From assembly GCA_003054695.1 (NCBI GenBank), contig QAZA01000050.1:310001-374000 (forward strand): a DNA stretch of 64,000 nt, in the 5' to 3' direction. The DNA is from Verrucomicrobia bacterium LW23 (GTDB lineage: Bacteria; Verrucomicrobiota; Verrucomicrobiia; Methylacidiphilales; UBA1321). The notes beneath the pieces were generated by a model that was not told where the DNA came from, did not search any database, and saw only the letters and a list, made by a program, of their open reading frames with translations. Shown piece after piece: positions 34,259 through 43,820 of the stretch; position 1 is the first letter of the stretch; each line of letters begins with the position of its first letter. The position numbers and the translations under genes were made by a program.

Positions 34259-34699
34259 TCAACCCGGTTGGCCACGGCCCCCGGTTTGCAGCTGACTGCG
34301 ACCGAGTTGCGCGATTTTCTCCACCACAAATTGGCGCAGCGCGGGGTCCAGCTCGCCCGCGCGGGCCATAAAATCGGTGATCAGCGCGGCGGTGTCGCAG
34401 GTACCGCCGGGGGCGAGCAAGGGGGTGCGGTTGGAGGAGGCGTCGCCTTCACCGTCGTCGACGCGGTAGTGGGCGACGCTGTCGGGCGCGTTCCACATTA
34501 CGGCATTTTGCGTCCAGGGTTTGCCGTAGCAGAGCTGAAACGAGAGCCACTGGCCGTAGGGGCCGGGGTTGACAATGAGATCCATGGCCTCATCGGCGTA
34601 CCACTCGCGTGGGGCTGCGGATGCGGGTGGGGAGCGCCGGGCGTGGTGCAGGGATCGGAGCATGGCTGGGTTGGCGTGGGGAGGGAGAAATACACACAA
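34259..34699 (-). CDS. Hypothetical protein
   Basis: 146 residues with no recognised domain. The central part (EWYADEAMDLIVNPGPYGQW, then LCYGKPWTQNAVMWNAPDSV) looks ordered and the ends are low in complexity. It contains no signal peptide or membrane segment. The GC-rich background makes chance open frames common, so its reality rests on the protein-like central region. It lies between the membrane protein and glnB, transcribed away from glnB. Confidence 0.5.
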   Translation of the reverse strand: MCVFLPPHANPAMLRSLHHARRSPPASAAPREWYADEAMDLIVNPGPYGQWLSFQLCYGKPWTQNAVMWNAPDSVAHYRVDDGEGDASSNRTPLLAPGGTCDTAALITDFMARAGELDPALRQFVVEKIAQLGRSQLQTGGRGQPG

Positions 34700-34769
34700 C
34701 TGTCACCTGATGTAACGCTTTGCCTGCGAGTACGTTGCAAAAATCTGTTGAAAGACGTTGAGGCAATGA

Positions 34770-35342
<573 letters not shown>

Positions 35343-35679
35343 TGGCAGCTGATCGATTGCCCTGCTTTTAGCTTCCTCGCAGTGCGTCTGATTCCATCAC
35401 GACCACTCGACGCCCGAGCCGGCAGCATCAGGCTGTGTCGGCCCGGGAAATCTGTATTGCCATAGCCGCGCACTGCGCCGCGCTTTTTGCTCGTCCCCCG
35501 TCCATGCAACGCCCCCGGGCGTTGCGCGTGGCGGGGATGGCGGAAAGCGCAGCGCAAGGCGCGGTTTTTTCTGTTGATGTTGCGTCGATAGGCTTCGTCG
35601 GCCGCAGACGTACCGGAATGGCAAAAGGCGGCGATTGCCTTGGGCGACGCTTTGCTTTAGAGTTATCGCTTACCTACCT
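35343..35679. other. Intergenic region after glnB
   Basis: I see no convincing gene in these 337 bp. A palindrome GCAACGCCC/GGGCGTTGC sits at 35506-35525. At 35548-35571 a weak GCGC-paired hairpin runs into TTTTTT and could terminate glnB transcription. Confidence 0.5.
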
Positions 35680-36114
35680 ATGAGAGCCTGGGATGCTACC
35701 GTATTTGGCAACGATAATGCAGTGGACTGGACGTATGAATTTGTAGAGGAAGAGAACAATCAGCTCTCGTTTATCTCCTACACGCTGGACGAAGTTCTGG
35801 ACGCGCCCAAAGGGGAGTTTATCGAAGCGGAACAAGGTTGCTATGCACTGGCGGCCGCCGATGTTGTGGCAAGAATGCTGGGGCGAACGGGTATACGCAA
35901 TGAGTATACGAAGAACGTGGATGACTGGGTAGCGAAGCACAAGATAACTCCCGGCAAAACGGTGGTAAGCAAGGCACGCAAGGCGGTTGATCGCGTCTCG
36001 GGCGAGGACTCGGAGCTTCATCAGTTATGGGAGGACTCCGGCGAGCTGCATCTGTGGACGGCTGAGCTGGACGGGCTGAGGCAGCGGCTGGCGGGGCCTG
36101 ACTCGGGCGAATGA
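35680..36114 (+). CDS. DUF4259-family protein
   Basis: The opening MRAWDATVFGNDNAVDWTYE is the DUF4259 signature (usually MGAWG-xxxF-DND-AxDW). The 144-residue length is normal for the family, whose function is unknown. The rest is helical (YALAAADVVARMLGRTG, LWTAELDGLRQRLAG). ATG at 35680 chosen; earlier in-frame codons would precede the conserved start. It is followed after 16 bp by a broken CBM9-like fragment. Confidence 0.8.
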   Translation: MRAWDATVFGNDNAVDWTYEFVEEENNQLSFISYTLDEVLDAPKGEFIEAEQGCYALAAADVVARMLGRTGIRNEYTKNVDDWVAKHKITPGKTVVSKARKAVDRVSGEDSELHQLWEDSGELHLWTAELDGLRQRLAGPDSGE

Positions 36115-36130
36115 GCGCGAGAGAGCGCGA

Positions 36131-36486
36131 GTGAACGCGAGTAAGCGCCTCTGGCTTGCCTGCCCCGGGGGGATGGATGGACGGCACATCTGTGTCCGTA
36201 GCGACAAGGTAAAGCTGGGCTGCGGCAAGGAGGGCGAGTTCGAGATTTCCGCGCCGCTGGAAGCGCTGGGGCTGAAGGTAACGCCGGGCACCAGGCTGCG
36301 TGGTGATATTGGTATTCTGCGCGGCAACGGCGGGAGACGACAGCGCGCCTGTACTGGTGCAACATGGCCAGCGGCATTGTGTCGGATGTGCCTGCGGAAG
36401 AGCAACTTACGCCTCCGCCGTGGGGGTTGTGGGCGGGGGCGGAACAGGGGCGTCAGGTACAACATTCGTCTCTTATAAAGAGATGA
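36131..36486 (+). pseudogene. C-terminal remnant of a CBM9-like protein, frameshifted
   Basis: One frame encodes FEISAPLEALGLKVTPGTRL then RGDIGILRGNGG, the usual last strands of a CBM9/DOMON module. At about 36331-36334 the sense continues in another frame as ETTARLYWCNMASGIVSDVP and then LTPPPWGLWAG, ending at TGA 36484-36486. A missing base at the GGG would explain the break. The first 150 or so residues of such a domain are absent upstream, so this is a truncated relic. Confidence 0.7.
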
Positions 36487-36551
36487 ATAATTTGTGTATA
36501 CGCTCAGTACATATGGCGCTGGAAATGCCGATCTTGTATCCTGAACGGTAA

Positions 36552-37109
36552 TTGAAGCACCTCACTCACATCTTCCAACGCTGTACGGCACGGCCCCGCG
36601 CTCGGGTCGCGCGGGGCGTCTTCCCCGCGCTCACGCGGCATCGTGGCGCGGCATTGTCGTCGCGTTCCGCCTTCAGCATGCTGGAGGTAGCGCTGGCCCT
36701 GGGTCTTTTCGCATTCGCTATCATTTCCATCCTGGGCCTGCTGGCGGTTACGATGAATCTTGACCAGGACTCCGCCAACGACACCACTGTAACAAGGATG
36801 TCGGAGGAGACCGGCGCCTGGCTGCGCAGCCAGCCGTTTGCTACCAGCCACACGGCGGCGGCCTACGCGCCCACGGACACCACGCCGGATTTTTACTACG
36901 ACGCGGCGGGCCGCATGGCACTGACCTCTACCGGCGCCCCGGCCACCACAGCGCCAGCGGACGCGTACTTTAGCTGCACTGTGACCCGCCGGGCCACGCC
37001 CTCCAACGCCATGGATGTGCTGGTGATGACCTACTCCTGGCCGCTGAAAGCGCAGGAGGCCCATCGGAAGACGCGCCGGATGCACATCAGCATCTCCTCC
37101 GGCTACTAA
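36552..37109 (+). CDS. Verru_Chthon cassette protein B (cassette 2), GspI-like pseudopilin
   Basis: A basic leader of about 39 residues precedes SAFSMLEVALALGLFAFAII, a prepilin-type helix with Glu at +5 and Ala rather than Gly at -1, exactly as in protein B of cassette 1. The head domain includes VLVMTYSWPLKAQEAHRKTR. Total 185 residues. TTG at 36552 is the only start available before an in-frame stop. Unlike cassette 1 no protein D gene precedes it; instead there is a CBM9-like remnant. CTTGTATCC about 13 nt upstream may be a -10 region. Confidence 0.8.
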   Translation: MKHLTHIFQRCTARPRARVARGVFPALTRHRGAALSSRSAFSMLEVALALGLFAFAIISILGLLAVTMNLDQDSANDTTVTRMSEETGAWLRSQPFATSHTAAAYAPTDTTPDFYYDAAGRMALTSTGAPATTAPADAYFSCTVTRRATPSNAMDVLVMTYSWPLKAQEAHRKTRRMHISISSGY

Positions 37110-37127
37110 CCACCAGCACGCACCGCC

Positions 37128-38150
37128 ATGACTACCCCCGCGCAACTGATATTGCCAATCCGCCCCGGCACCCGCAGCCGCCGCCGCGCCTTTACGCTGG
37201 TGGAGCTGATGGTGAGCCTGGTGATGATGACGCTGCTGCTGACGCTGTTCTTCTCCATGGTGGTGGAGATAAGCAAAGTGTGGCAGCAGGCGCAGGCGCG
37301 CATGGAGCCGCGCGTCAGCGGCCGCACCGTGCTGGACATCCTGGGCCGCGAGCTGGAGATGGCCGCGCTGCCCGAGGACAGGCTGATGCTCTATACCAGC
37401 ACCACCGCCACGCCCGTCGGCACGGCGATGAACCTGCAGATGCTGGTGAACCCGCCGCAGCTGACGGCGGCGACGTTCCTGAATCCGCACGCCGTGTTCT
37501 GGCAGGCGCCGGCCGTCTCGGCGCAGGAGGGCAACATGGCGGAGCTGGGCTACTTTATCCGCTGGGATACCACGACAAAGCCGGGCAATCCGCGCGCCAC
37601 ACTCTACCGCATGTGCATTAAGCCGGGCGATGCGCAGTACCGCATCTACTCCGACCCGACAGCCTGGCTCAGCGACTCGATTGTGGATGCTGCCGCACCG
37701 GCCATTGATGCGGCCGCGGCGGATAACATCTACAAGGGCTGGATGGCCGACAATGTCATCGGCCTGTGGGTGCGCTGCCTGGATCCGCTGGGCAACCCGA
37801 TTACCCGCACCGCGCTGGCCACCACTTACGGGCCGTATGTGTATGACTCGCGCCTGGGCTACAGCTACACCTCCGGCACCAAGACGATGGTGTGCAGCGG
37901 GCGCACAGTCAGCACTTCCAACTACCAGATTCTCGCCACGCTGCCCCCTTCCATGGAGGTCGCGATTGTGATTCTGGACGCGGCGGCCGCCGACCGGCTG
38001 ACGGCCAAGCCCACCTACCCCGCATCAGCAACCCCAACGCGCGCCTCGTTCTGGAAGGATATCGACGACTTTGTAGCCGCGCTGCCGCCTCAGGTTCGCA
38101 AGGGCGCACGCATCTACTCCACCCGGGTGACGCTGAAAAGCGGTCAGTAA
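37128..38150 (+). CDS. Verru_Chthon cassette protein C (cassette 2), GspJ-like pseudopilin
   Basis: RSRRRA-FTLVELMVSLVMMTLLLTL is a prepilin-type N-terminus with Glu at +5 and Ala at -1. It is followed by WQQAQARMEPRVSGRTVLDI and LGRELEMAALPE, the same layout as GspJ and protein C of cassette 1. The protein has 340 residues, longer than cassette 1 C (286), with the extra length in the extracytoplasmic head. It starts 18 nt after protein B. Both C proteins share the VWQQxxAR motif after the helix, supporting common descent. Confidence 0.83.
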   Translation: MTTPAQLILPIRPGTRSRRRAFTLVELMVSLVMMTLLLTLFFSMVVEISKVWQQAQARMEPRVSGRTVLDILGRELEMAALPEDRLMLYTSTTATPVGTAMNLQMLVNPPQLTAATFLNPHAVFWQAPAVSAQEGNMAELGYFIRWDTTTKPGNPRATLYRMCIKPGDAQYRIYSDPTAWLSDSIVDAAAPAIDAAAADNIYKGWMADNVIGLWVRCLDPLGNPITRTALATTYGPYVYDSRLGYSYTSGTKTMVCSGRTVSTSNYQILATLPPSMEVAIVILDAAAADRLTAKPTYPASATPTRASFWKDIDDFVAALPPQVRKGARIYSTRVTLKSGQ

Positions 38151-38201
38151 GCCGTCCAGGCCATCGCAAAGCCAATATGTAGTGAAGAAGGAGCCCCTCC
38201 C

Positions 38202-41200
38202 ATGCCCATGCCGAAGCTAATGCCCTTATTAACCCGCAGGATTCACGCCGCCGCTCACCTCCGTCGCGCCGGCTCGGCCCTTATCCTTACCCTGGGCGCA
38301 CTGGCGCTGGTGACGATGATTGTGCTGGCCTACGCCTCGCTGGTGCGCGTGGAGCGTGTCTCCGCCAACAGCGCGCTGGAAGCCCGCCGCGCCCGGCAAC
38401 TGTGCGGCCTGGCGGCGGACGAAGCGATGATCAAGCTGCGCGACAACATCCCGCTGGACAAGCACTGGGCCGCCGGCCCCGGCCGCCTGTGCATCCATGC
38501 GCCGGGCCTCACCCCCAAGCCGTGGCGCTATGTGGATTTGTCCTCCGGCAACGCCGCCACCTCCACCACCGGCAAGGTGGCGCTTAATGAGAACCTCGTC
38601 CTCACCACACGCCCCATCCTCTCCCCCAACGCGGAGCACCCGACGCCCGACCCGATGGAGGTGGCGTGGATCAACGTGCTGGAGGACGGCACCCTTTCCA
38701 CCGCCGCCGACTACGCCACGCGGCTTTCCGCCACCAACAGGATTGTCGGCCGCTATGCCTACTGGACGGACATTGAGACGGGCAAAGCCAACATCAACAC
38801 CGCCGGCCGCGCCAAAACCACCTACTCAATGGCCGAGCCCCGGGTAGGCGACGTGCAAAACCTTACCGGCCACCCCAGCCGGGTGGACCTGAGCAAGCTG
38901 GACGCGGCCGGCGGCGCGATCACGCCCGCGGAAAGCAAAGCCACGTACGACCACACCGTCAGCAGCTACTGGCTCGACGAGGAGGTGACGGCCTCCGACC
39001 CCGCACCGGCCAAACGCCTGCCGCCCAACGGGATGAAGCGCTTTAACTCGCTTCGCGAGTGGGGAAGCATCCCCGGCATCTCGGCGGAGAAAGTGGAGGC
39101 CAACAAGTTCAACATCACCACCCTGGCCCGCGCGCCGGAGCTGAATCCATGGGGCTACAACAAGTGGTGGTGGCAAGCCGCCCCCGCGCATCGCGTCGGC
39201 ACCGTAGGCACCGGTTCCGCCACCACGCGGCCCAATGTGATGAACGGCCAGGGCCTTCCCCTCTATCCCGGGCCGGAGATTACAGTAACGGACACTTACA
39301 CTTACACAGGCAATAATTGCGATACCCGCTACTACGTGTACCCGGCGTTTCTGGGGAGATCCAATACCACGGTCTCCACCACGTTTAGCCAAAACATGCA
39401 GTGGTTTGGCAGTAACGTGAATTATTACGCCTATACGGGCTCGCCCAACAAGAATCTGAACTTTCAGCAGTACATGGTTAACTTTATGAAGCTGATGAAC
39501 CGGAAGGACTGGCCGGGGATGCCGCAGAGGAGCTTTGTCGACAAGTTTGGCAGCGACGCCTGCGAGGACCTGGCGGTCAACCTCATGTACATGTTTGACA
39601 GCTCGGTCGGCGGCGGCGGATCGGTGCCGAACATCTCCGCCAGTGCGGCCAACGCGCAGACGCAGGCTTACGCCAGCTCCACCTACACGTACACGCGCCC
39701 CGACGGCTCGACGCGCCGCCTGATAGGCTCCGGCAGCACGGCGATGATCAACGAGGTGGCCATGCAGTTTACGCCCAACAAGGGGGGCGTGGCCACACTG
39801 CCCGCCACCACCCCGGCCAACCCCACTAACCCGGCGATGTCGGGCGCCAACCCGGGGTTTTGTCAGGCGGTGGCTTCGGCTACACCGGCCACCAACGTGC
39901 GGATTATCCCCATGATCGAGATGTTTCGCCCGCCGGGAATGCCTGGGCGCAACCGGGCCTACATTGGCGGCAACAACAGCACGCTTGGCCTCTCCAACAT
40001 CGAGGTCATTGCCACCGGCACCTACAACGGCGCGCCGGTCACCTACTCCGGGCCGGGCTACATCTGGGGGTTGCCCGATGACAGGGTGGATGATATCGAC
40101 ACGGGCGCCCAGTCTGTCTCGATGTTGCGTTACTGGAACCCCGGCAACTGGGTCGCCTCCAACGGCAGCCGCTATTTCATCCCCAACGCCACGCCCACCA
40201 GTTACTCGTTTCCAGCCTTTTACATCGGCCCGTTTGACTACAACACAACGGCCAGCATTACCGTCAAGTGCAACGCCGTGTACAACCAGTTTAACCGCTG
40301 GACGCGCTTCTACCCCATCCAGATTGTCCCGATGACCGAGCGCGTGGATAAATCGCCCGACAACCCGACCGCGTCGGAAAAGATTGTGATTACCGCCGAG
40401 GTCTTCGTCGACAACATCCTGAAGGAGAGCGTCTACGCCTCGCGCGAAGTCAACGACCCGCGGGTGTTCCGCTACCCGGCGGACTGGCAAGTGAGCACCG
40501 CCCCGCAGGGCCACACCCTCGGAGCGCCCAACACCGCCGTGCAGACGCCGTACCTGGATCCACGCACCGGCGTCCTTGGCGACTCCAGCAAGCTGGCCAT
40601 GCCCAACGTGTACCCCACCACGCTGGGCTACGCCAATACCAGCGATCCCCGGTGCGACCAGTCCGCCTCGCACATCGCCAGCTTCCCCGGCATCGGCTGG
40701 CTCTCCCTGGCCTGCCTGCCGGACGACGCGGGCAAAACGCCGGGCATCCCCTGGCGCACCCTCAACTTTGGCCCCGCCACCGACGCCGGCAACCTGCCGG
40801 ACTGGCTTCTGCTCGACATCTTTGCGATGGCGTACGAGCAAACCTACCTGAGCCAGACGCAAGGGCAGATCAACCCCAACGCGCGCATCTACCCCTTCAA
40901 CTTCAACCGCCTGGCGCCGCTGAAAGCGTTGCTCATCCCCGCCGAAGCCAACCCCTCCACCGACGCGAACGTGATTGCGCAGGATATAGCCAGCCACACG
41001 GGCATCAACGGCGGCCCGTGCTCGCAGTTGCCCGACGACATGTTTGTTTACATTGGCCAGATTTGCCAGGTAACCAGCATGCAGGGCAGCGCAACCTCGC
41101 AGTGGGGCAAGGAGGCGCTCATTCGCGACGTAGCCGGGCTGCTCACCACCAAGTGCAGCGACTTCAAGGTGCACATCATTGCGCAAACCCTCAACAAGGC

Positions 41201-41486
41201 GGGCGAGCCCACCTCCACCCAGCGCATGTCGGCCATCATCTCGCGGGTTACGGACGTGGGCCCCGACGGCGTACCCGGCACCGCCGACGACTTTGCCGGG
41301 CCCGACCGCATCCCCGGCACGGCCGACGACATCAGCTTCAAGGCCGCCGATGGCACCACCATCACCAGCATGTCCTACAACGGCAACGACAAACCGCTGG
41401 AAGAGTACGCCGGCCGCCCCCCCTTCCGTTTCGAAATTACACGTGTAGAGTGGCTCACGCGCTACGCGCCGTACGAGAATAACTGA
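38202..41486 (+). CDS. Verru_Chthon cassette protein A (cassette 2), large GspK-like pseudopilin
   Basis: 1094 residues with AAGGAG 8 nt before the ATG. The hydrophobic N-terminus AG-SALILTLGALALVTMIVL has Gly at -1 and no Glu at +5, as in GspK. It continues into the helix VRVERVSANSALEARRARQL, typical of GspK/PilX. The long extracytoplasmic part includes Gly/Thr/Asn-rich stretches and, near residue 1020, two similar units DGVPGTADD and DRIPGTADD that resemble calcium-binding loops. Shares overall design with the cassette 1 A protein, though the bodies have diverged. Confidence 0.83.
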   Translation: MPMPKLMPLLTRRIHAAAHLRRAGSALILTLGALALVTMIVLAYASLVRVERVSANSALEARRARQLCGLAADEAMIKLRDNIPLDKHWAAGPGRLCIHAPGLTPKPWRYVDLSSGNAATSTTGKVALNENLVLTTRPILSPNAEHPTPDPMEVAWINVLEDGTLSTAADYATRLSATNRIVGRYAYWTDIETGKANINTAGRAKTTYSMAEPRVGDVQNLTGHPSRVDLSKLDAAGGAITPAESKATYDHTVSSYWLDEEVTASDPAPAKRLPPNGMKRFNSLREWGSIPGISAEKVEANKFNITTLARAPELNPWGYNKWWWQAAPAHRVGTVGTGSATTRPNVMNGQGLPLYPGPEITVTDTYTYTGNNCDTRYYVYPAFLGRSNTTVSTTFSQNMQWFGSNVNYYAYTGSPNKNLNFQQYMVNFMKLMNRKDWPGMPQRSFVDKFGSDACEDLAVNLMYMFDSSVGGGGSVPNISASAANAQTQAYASSTYTYTRPDGSTRRLIGSGSTAMINEVAMQFTPNKGGVATLPATTPANPTNPAMSGANPGFCQAVASATPATNVRIIPMIEMFRPPGMPGRNRAYIGGNNSTLGLSNIEVIATGTYNGAPVTYSGPGYIWGLPDDRVDDIDTGAQSVSMLRYWNPGNWVASNGSRYFIPNATPTSYSFPAFYIGPFDYNTTASITVKCNAVYNQFNRWTRFYPIQIVPMTERVDKSPDNPTASEKIVITAEVFVDNILKESVYASREVNDPRVFRYPADWQVSTAPQGHTLGAPNTAVQTPYLDPRTGVLGDSSKLAMPNVYPTTLGYANTSDPRCDQSASHIASFPGIGWLSLACLPDDAGKTPGIPWRTLNFGPATDAGNLPDWLLLDIFAMAYEQTYLSQTQGQINPNARIYPFNFNRLAPLKALLIPAEANPSTDANVIAQDIASHTGINGGPCSQLPDDMFVYIGQICQVTSMQGSATSQWGKEALIRDVAGLLTTKCSDFKVHIIAQTLNKAGEPTSTQRMSAIISRVTDVGPDGVPGTADDFAGPDRIPGTADDISFKAADGTTITSMSYNGNDKPLEEYAGRPPFRFEITRVEWLTRYAPYENN

Positions 41487-41536
41487 CGCGCCGTCCGCCT
41501 CCCCTGCCTCCATCGCTTCCCCCCCCCACCTACGCA

Positions 41537-42442
41537 ATGAAGCTCCACCCCACCCGCCTGCTTGCCTGCCTGACCTGCGCCGTGTGGCTGCTTGCCGCCA
41601 CCGATATAGCCCACGCGCAAGCGCCTGCCGACGAGGACTCCGCCGAAGTCAGGGCCAAACCCAGGCCCGCCCGCACCAGCAACGCCCGCGCCAAACGCGG
41701 CCCCAACAACGACCCGGGCCAGAAGATCGCCCCCATCCCGCCCGCCGAGCTTCTACCGTTGCTTCCCTCCGCCCCGGACGCCGAGTGGAAGCTCACCGCC
41801 TCCCGCGCGTACAATGAGCTGACCGAAGCGCCGCGCATCATGACCTTTGCCAAGCGCGACTTCAAGCGCACGCCGCCGCCCCCCGCCAACCCAGCGCCCG
41901 GCGCCCCCGCACCGCAGCCGCAAACGCTCACCCTTACCGTGCTGGACATCGCCGACGACCCCGAGCGCATCGGCGACCTGACAGAGCTGGAGAAATCCGC
42001 CGCCAGCCCCCCCGCGCCCGCCACCGACCAACTCGCCTTCTACAAGCTGGGCAAGCTAAGCGTGCGCGAAACCGGCCCGGCCCCCGGCGCCGCCCTGGCG
42101 CCCGGTGTCACCCACGGCAGGCGGCTGATTGTTGCCGCACTGCGCAAGCGCTTCCTCATCGTGCTCAACCTCACCAACACGTCAAAGGAAGAGGCGCACG
42201 CCTGGCTTAACCGGGTCGATCTCGCCAAACTCACCGCCGCCGCCGCCACCCCCCGCCAGCGCGAAGGCGTCATCCCCGGCATGGAAGATATCTTCACCCT
42301 CCACAGCGTCGACGAGCTCAACCCCAAAGGCAACCAGACCACGCAAATCTCGCGAGTCAGCCCCGAAGAAATGGCCCGCCGCGAAGCCAGCGGCCGCGCG
42401 CAGTTTCAGAAGAAAGACCCCGCCCCGCCCGACGTGCCGTAG
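41537..42442 (+). CDS. Fifth gene of cassette 2, secreted protein of unknown function
   Basis: A signal peptide (TRLLACLTCAVWLLAATDIA, cleavage near AHA-Q) leads into a basic Pro/Ala-rich stretch, then an ordered region with LTASRAYNELTEAPRIMTFA and GRRLIVAALRKRFLIVLNLT. Total 301 residues. I do not recognise it. It occupies the same place as the fifth gene of cassette 1 but shows no clear similarity, so the slot may hold cargo or an accessory specific to each cassette. Spacing from protein A is 50 bp. Confidence 0.72.
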   Translation: MKLHPTRLLACLTCAVWLLAATDIAHAQAPADEDSAEVRAKPRPARTSNARAKRGPNNDPGQKIAPIPPAELLPLLPSAPDAEWKLTASRAYNELTEAPRIMTFAKRDFKRTPPPPANPAPGAPAPQPQTLTLTVLDIADDPERIGDLTELEKSAASPPAPATDQLAFYKLGKLSVRETGPAPGAALAPGVTHGRRLIVAALRKRFLIVLNLTNTSKEEAHAWLNRVDLAKLTAAAATPRQREGVIPGMEDIFTLHSVDELNPKGNQTTQISRVSPEEMARREASGRAQFQKKDPAPPDVP

Positions 42443-42479
42443 CGCCGGCTTCCGTCCAGAAGCCAGTGTCACGGCGAAA

Positions 42480-43730
42480 TCACAGAACCGCCTCCCCCAC
42501 GCACTGCAACGCCGCGTAGCGCCCGGCCGCCTCGCCCATCGCCACGGCGTTGCCGGTAACGCGGTAGCTGGAGTGCGCGATGAAATCGCCGCTGACGCAG
42601 CGGCCGGCCATCAGGAGGCCGTCGATGTCCTTGGCGATAAGCGCGCGCATGGGGATGTCGTAGTGCTGGATTTTGATATCAACCTTCTCGAACGCCTTGC
42701 CGCGCGACGGATCGGTGCTGTGCACGTCGATGGGGAACGTGACGCGGCACACGGCATCCTCGTGCCGCCGGCCGTCCACCATGTCCTGCGTAGTTACTGT
42801 GTACTGCCCGTGAACGCGCCGTCCCTCGCGCACACCCAGCCTCTCCGCGGTGGTGGCGATGCGCACGTTTTGCCACACGCCGCCGGTGGCCCGCAGCGCG
42901 TCAAACAGGCTGTGCAACTCGCGCCGGGCCTTACGCGTGGCGTCGGAGAGCGCCTGCGCGTTGTCGGCCCGGACCCCGTACACGTGGTTAATCAGCACCC
43001 CAAACAAATCATTGCGAATGGGAAAAAGCGCCGGGCTGGTGTACGAGGGATGGATCCCGTACCCCTCCAGCTCCTTCAAAAAATTCATCTTGGCCACGTG
43101 CGGCTTAACGTCGCGCCCCCGGCATACCCCGCGCGCGTTCAGCACTTCAAAATCCACGCCCGTGATCAGGCACAGCAGTGAGACCGGCTGCGTGTCGCCC
43201 GTGCCCTCGCGGCCGACATCAAAGCCGCATCCCGCTCGGGCCGCCAGATCGCCATCGCCCGTGCAATCAATGTACATGCGCGCCGCCCACGCCTCGCGGC
43301 CGGATTTACTCTCGGTAATCACACACGCGATGCGGTTGGCGGAGACATCGCGCGCGGCGGAGACGATGGTTGTCAGCAGGCGCACCTCCACGCCGGCTTC
43401 GTCGCACATCTCCTCCAGCACCCGCTTCATCACCTCGGCGTCGTAGGCGTTGTCGTGCGCGCGCCCGCCCAGGGCGTCCAGCCGGGCCAGAATCTCCTGC
43501 ATCAGCCCCGGCTTGTTGTCCTTGTCCAGAATCCATGAAAGCAGCCCGGCCGTCCACACCCCGCCCAGGCAGCCGGCGGACTCAATCAGCCGCACCCGCG
43601 CCCCGTGCCGCGCCGCGCTGATGGCGGCCGTTACCCCCGCGGGCCCGGCGCCTGCCACAATAACATCGGTTTCCTCAATGACAGTAATGTCGCGAGCGGG
43701 CTCGCGGTAGCTGGTAAATGCGTTGCTCAT
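42480..43730 (-). CDS. FAD-dependent oxidoreductase (FAD_oxidored family)
   Basis: The motif DVIVAGAGPAGVTAAISAAR near residue 25 binds FAD. YIDCTGDGDLAARAGCGFDV (about 160) and DGLLMAGRCVSGDFIAHSSY with NAVAMGEAAGRYAA near the end complete the family pattern also seen in the paralog at 5484-6899. 416 residues, start at ATG 43730 (a further in-frame ATG lies 30 nt upstream). It follows the PocR/AraC regulator gene by 90 bp on the same strand. Substrate unknown. Confidence 0.88.
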   Translation of the reverse strand: MSNAFTSYREPARDITVIEETDVIVAGAGPAGVTAAISAARHGARVRLIESAGCLGGVWTAGLLSWILDKDNKPGLMQEILARLDALGGRAHDNAYDAEVMKRVLEEMCDEAGVEVRLLTTIVSAARDVSANRIACVITESKSGREAWAARMYIDCTGDGDLAARAGCGFDVGREGTGDTQPVSLLCLITGVDFEVLNARGVCRGRDVKPHVAKMNFLKELEGYGIHPSYTSPALFPIRNDLFGVLINHVYGVRADNAQALSDATRKARRELHSLFDALRATGGVWQNVRIATTAERLGVREGRRVHGQYTVTTQDMVDGRRHEDAVCRVTFPIDVHSTDPSRGKAFEKVDIKIQHYDIPMRALIAKDIDGLLMAGRCVSGDFIAHSSYRVTGNAVAMGEAAGRYAALQCVGEAVL

Positions 43731-43820
43731 AAAAGCAACCTTAGCATCGCAGCTATCCACAAATGTTGCCCGTGGAAAGCATAGTTGTTGGCTGTAACAA
43801 GCACCAGACGGAGGGCGCGC

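Noticed and set aside
38826-41537. 903-residue open frame antisense to cassette 2 protein A
   Set aside because: Composition is Gly/Val/Arg/Ala-rich with no motif; it is the antisense shadow of a high-GC gene with strong prepilin features.
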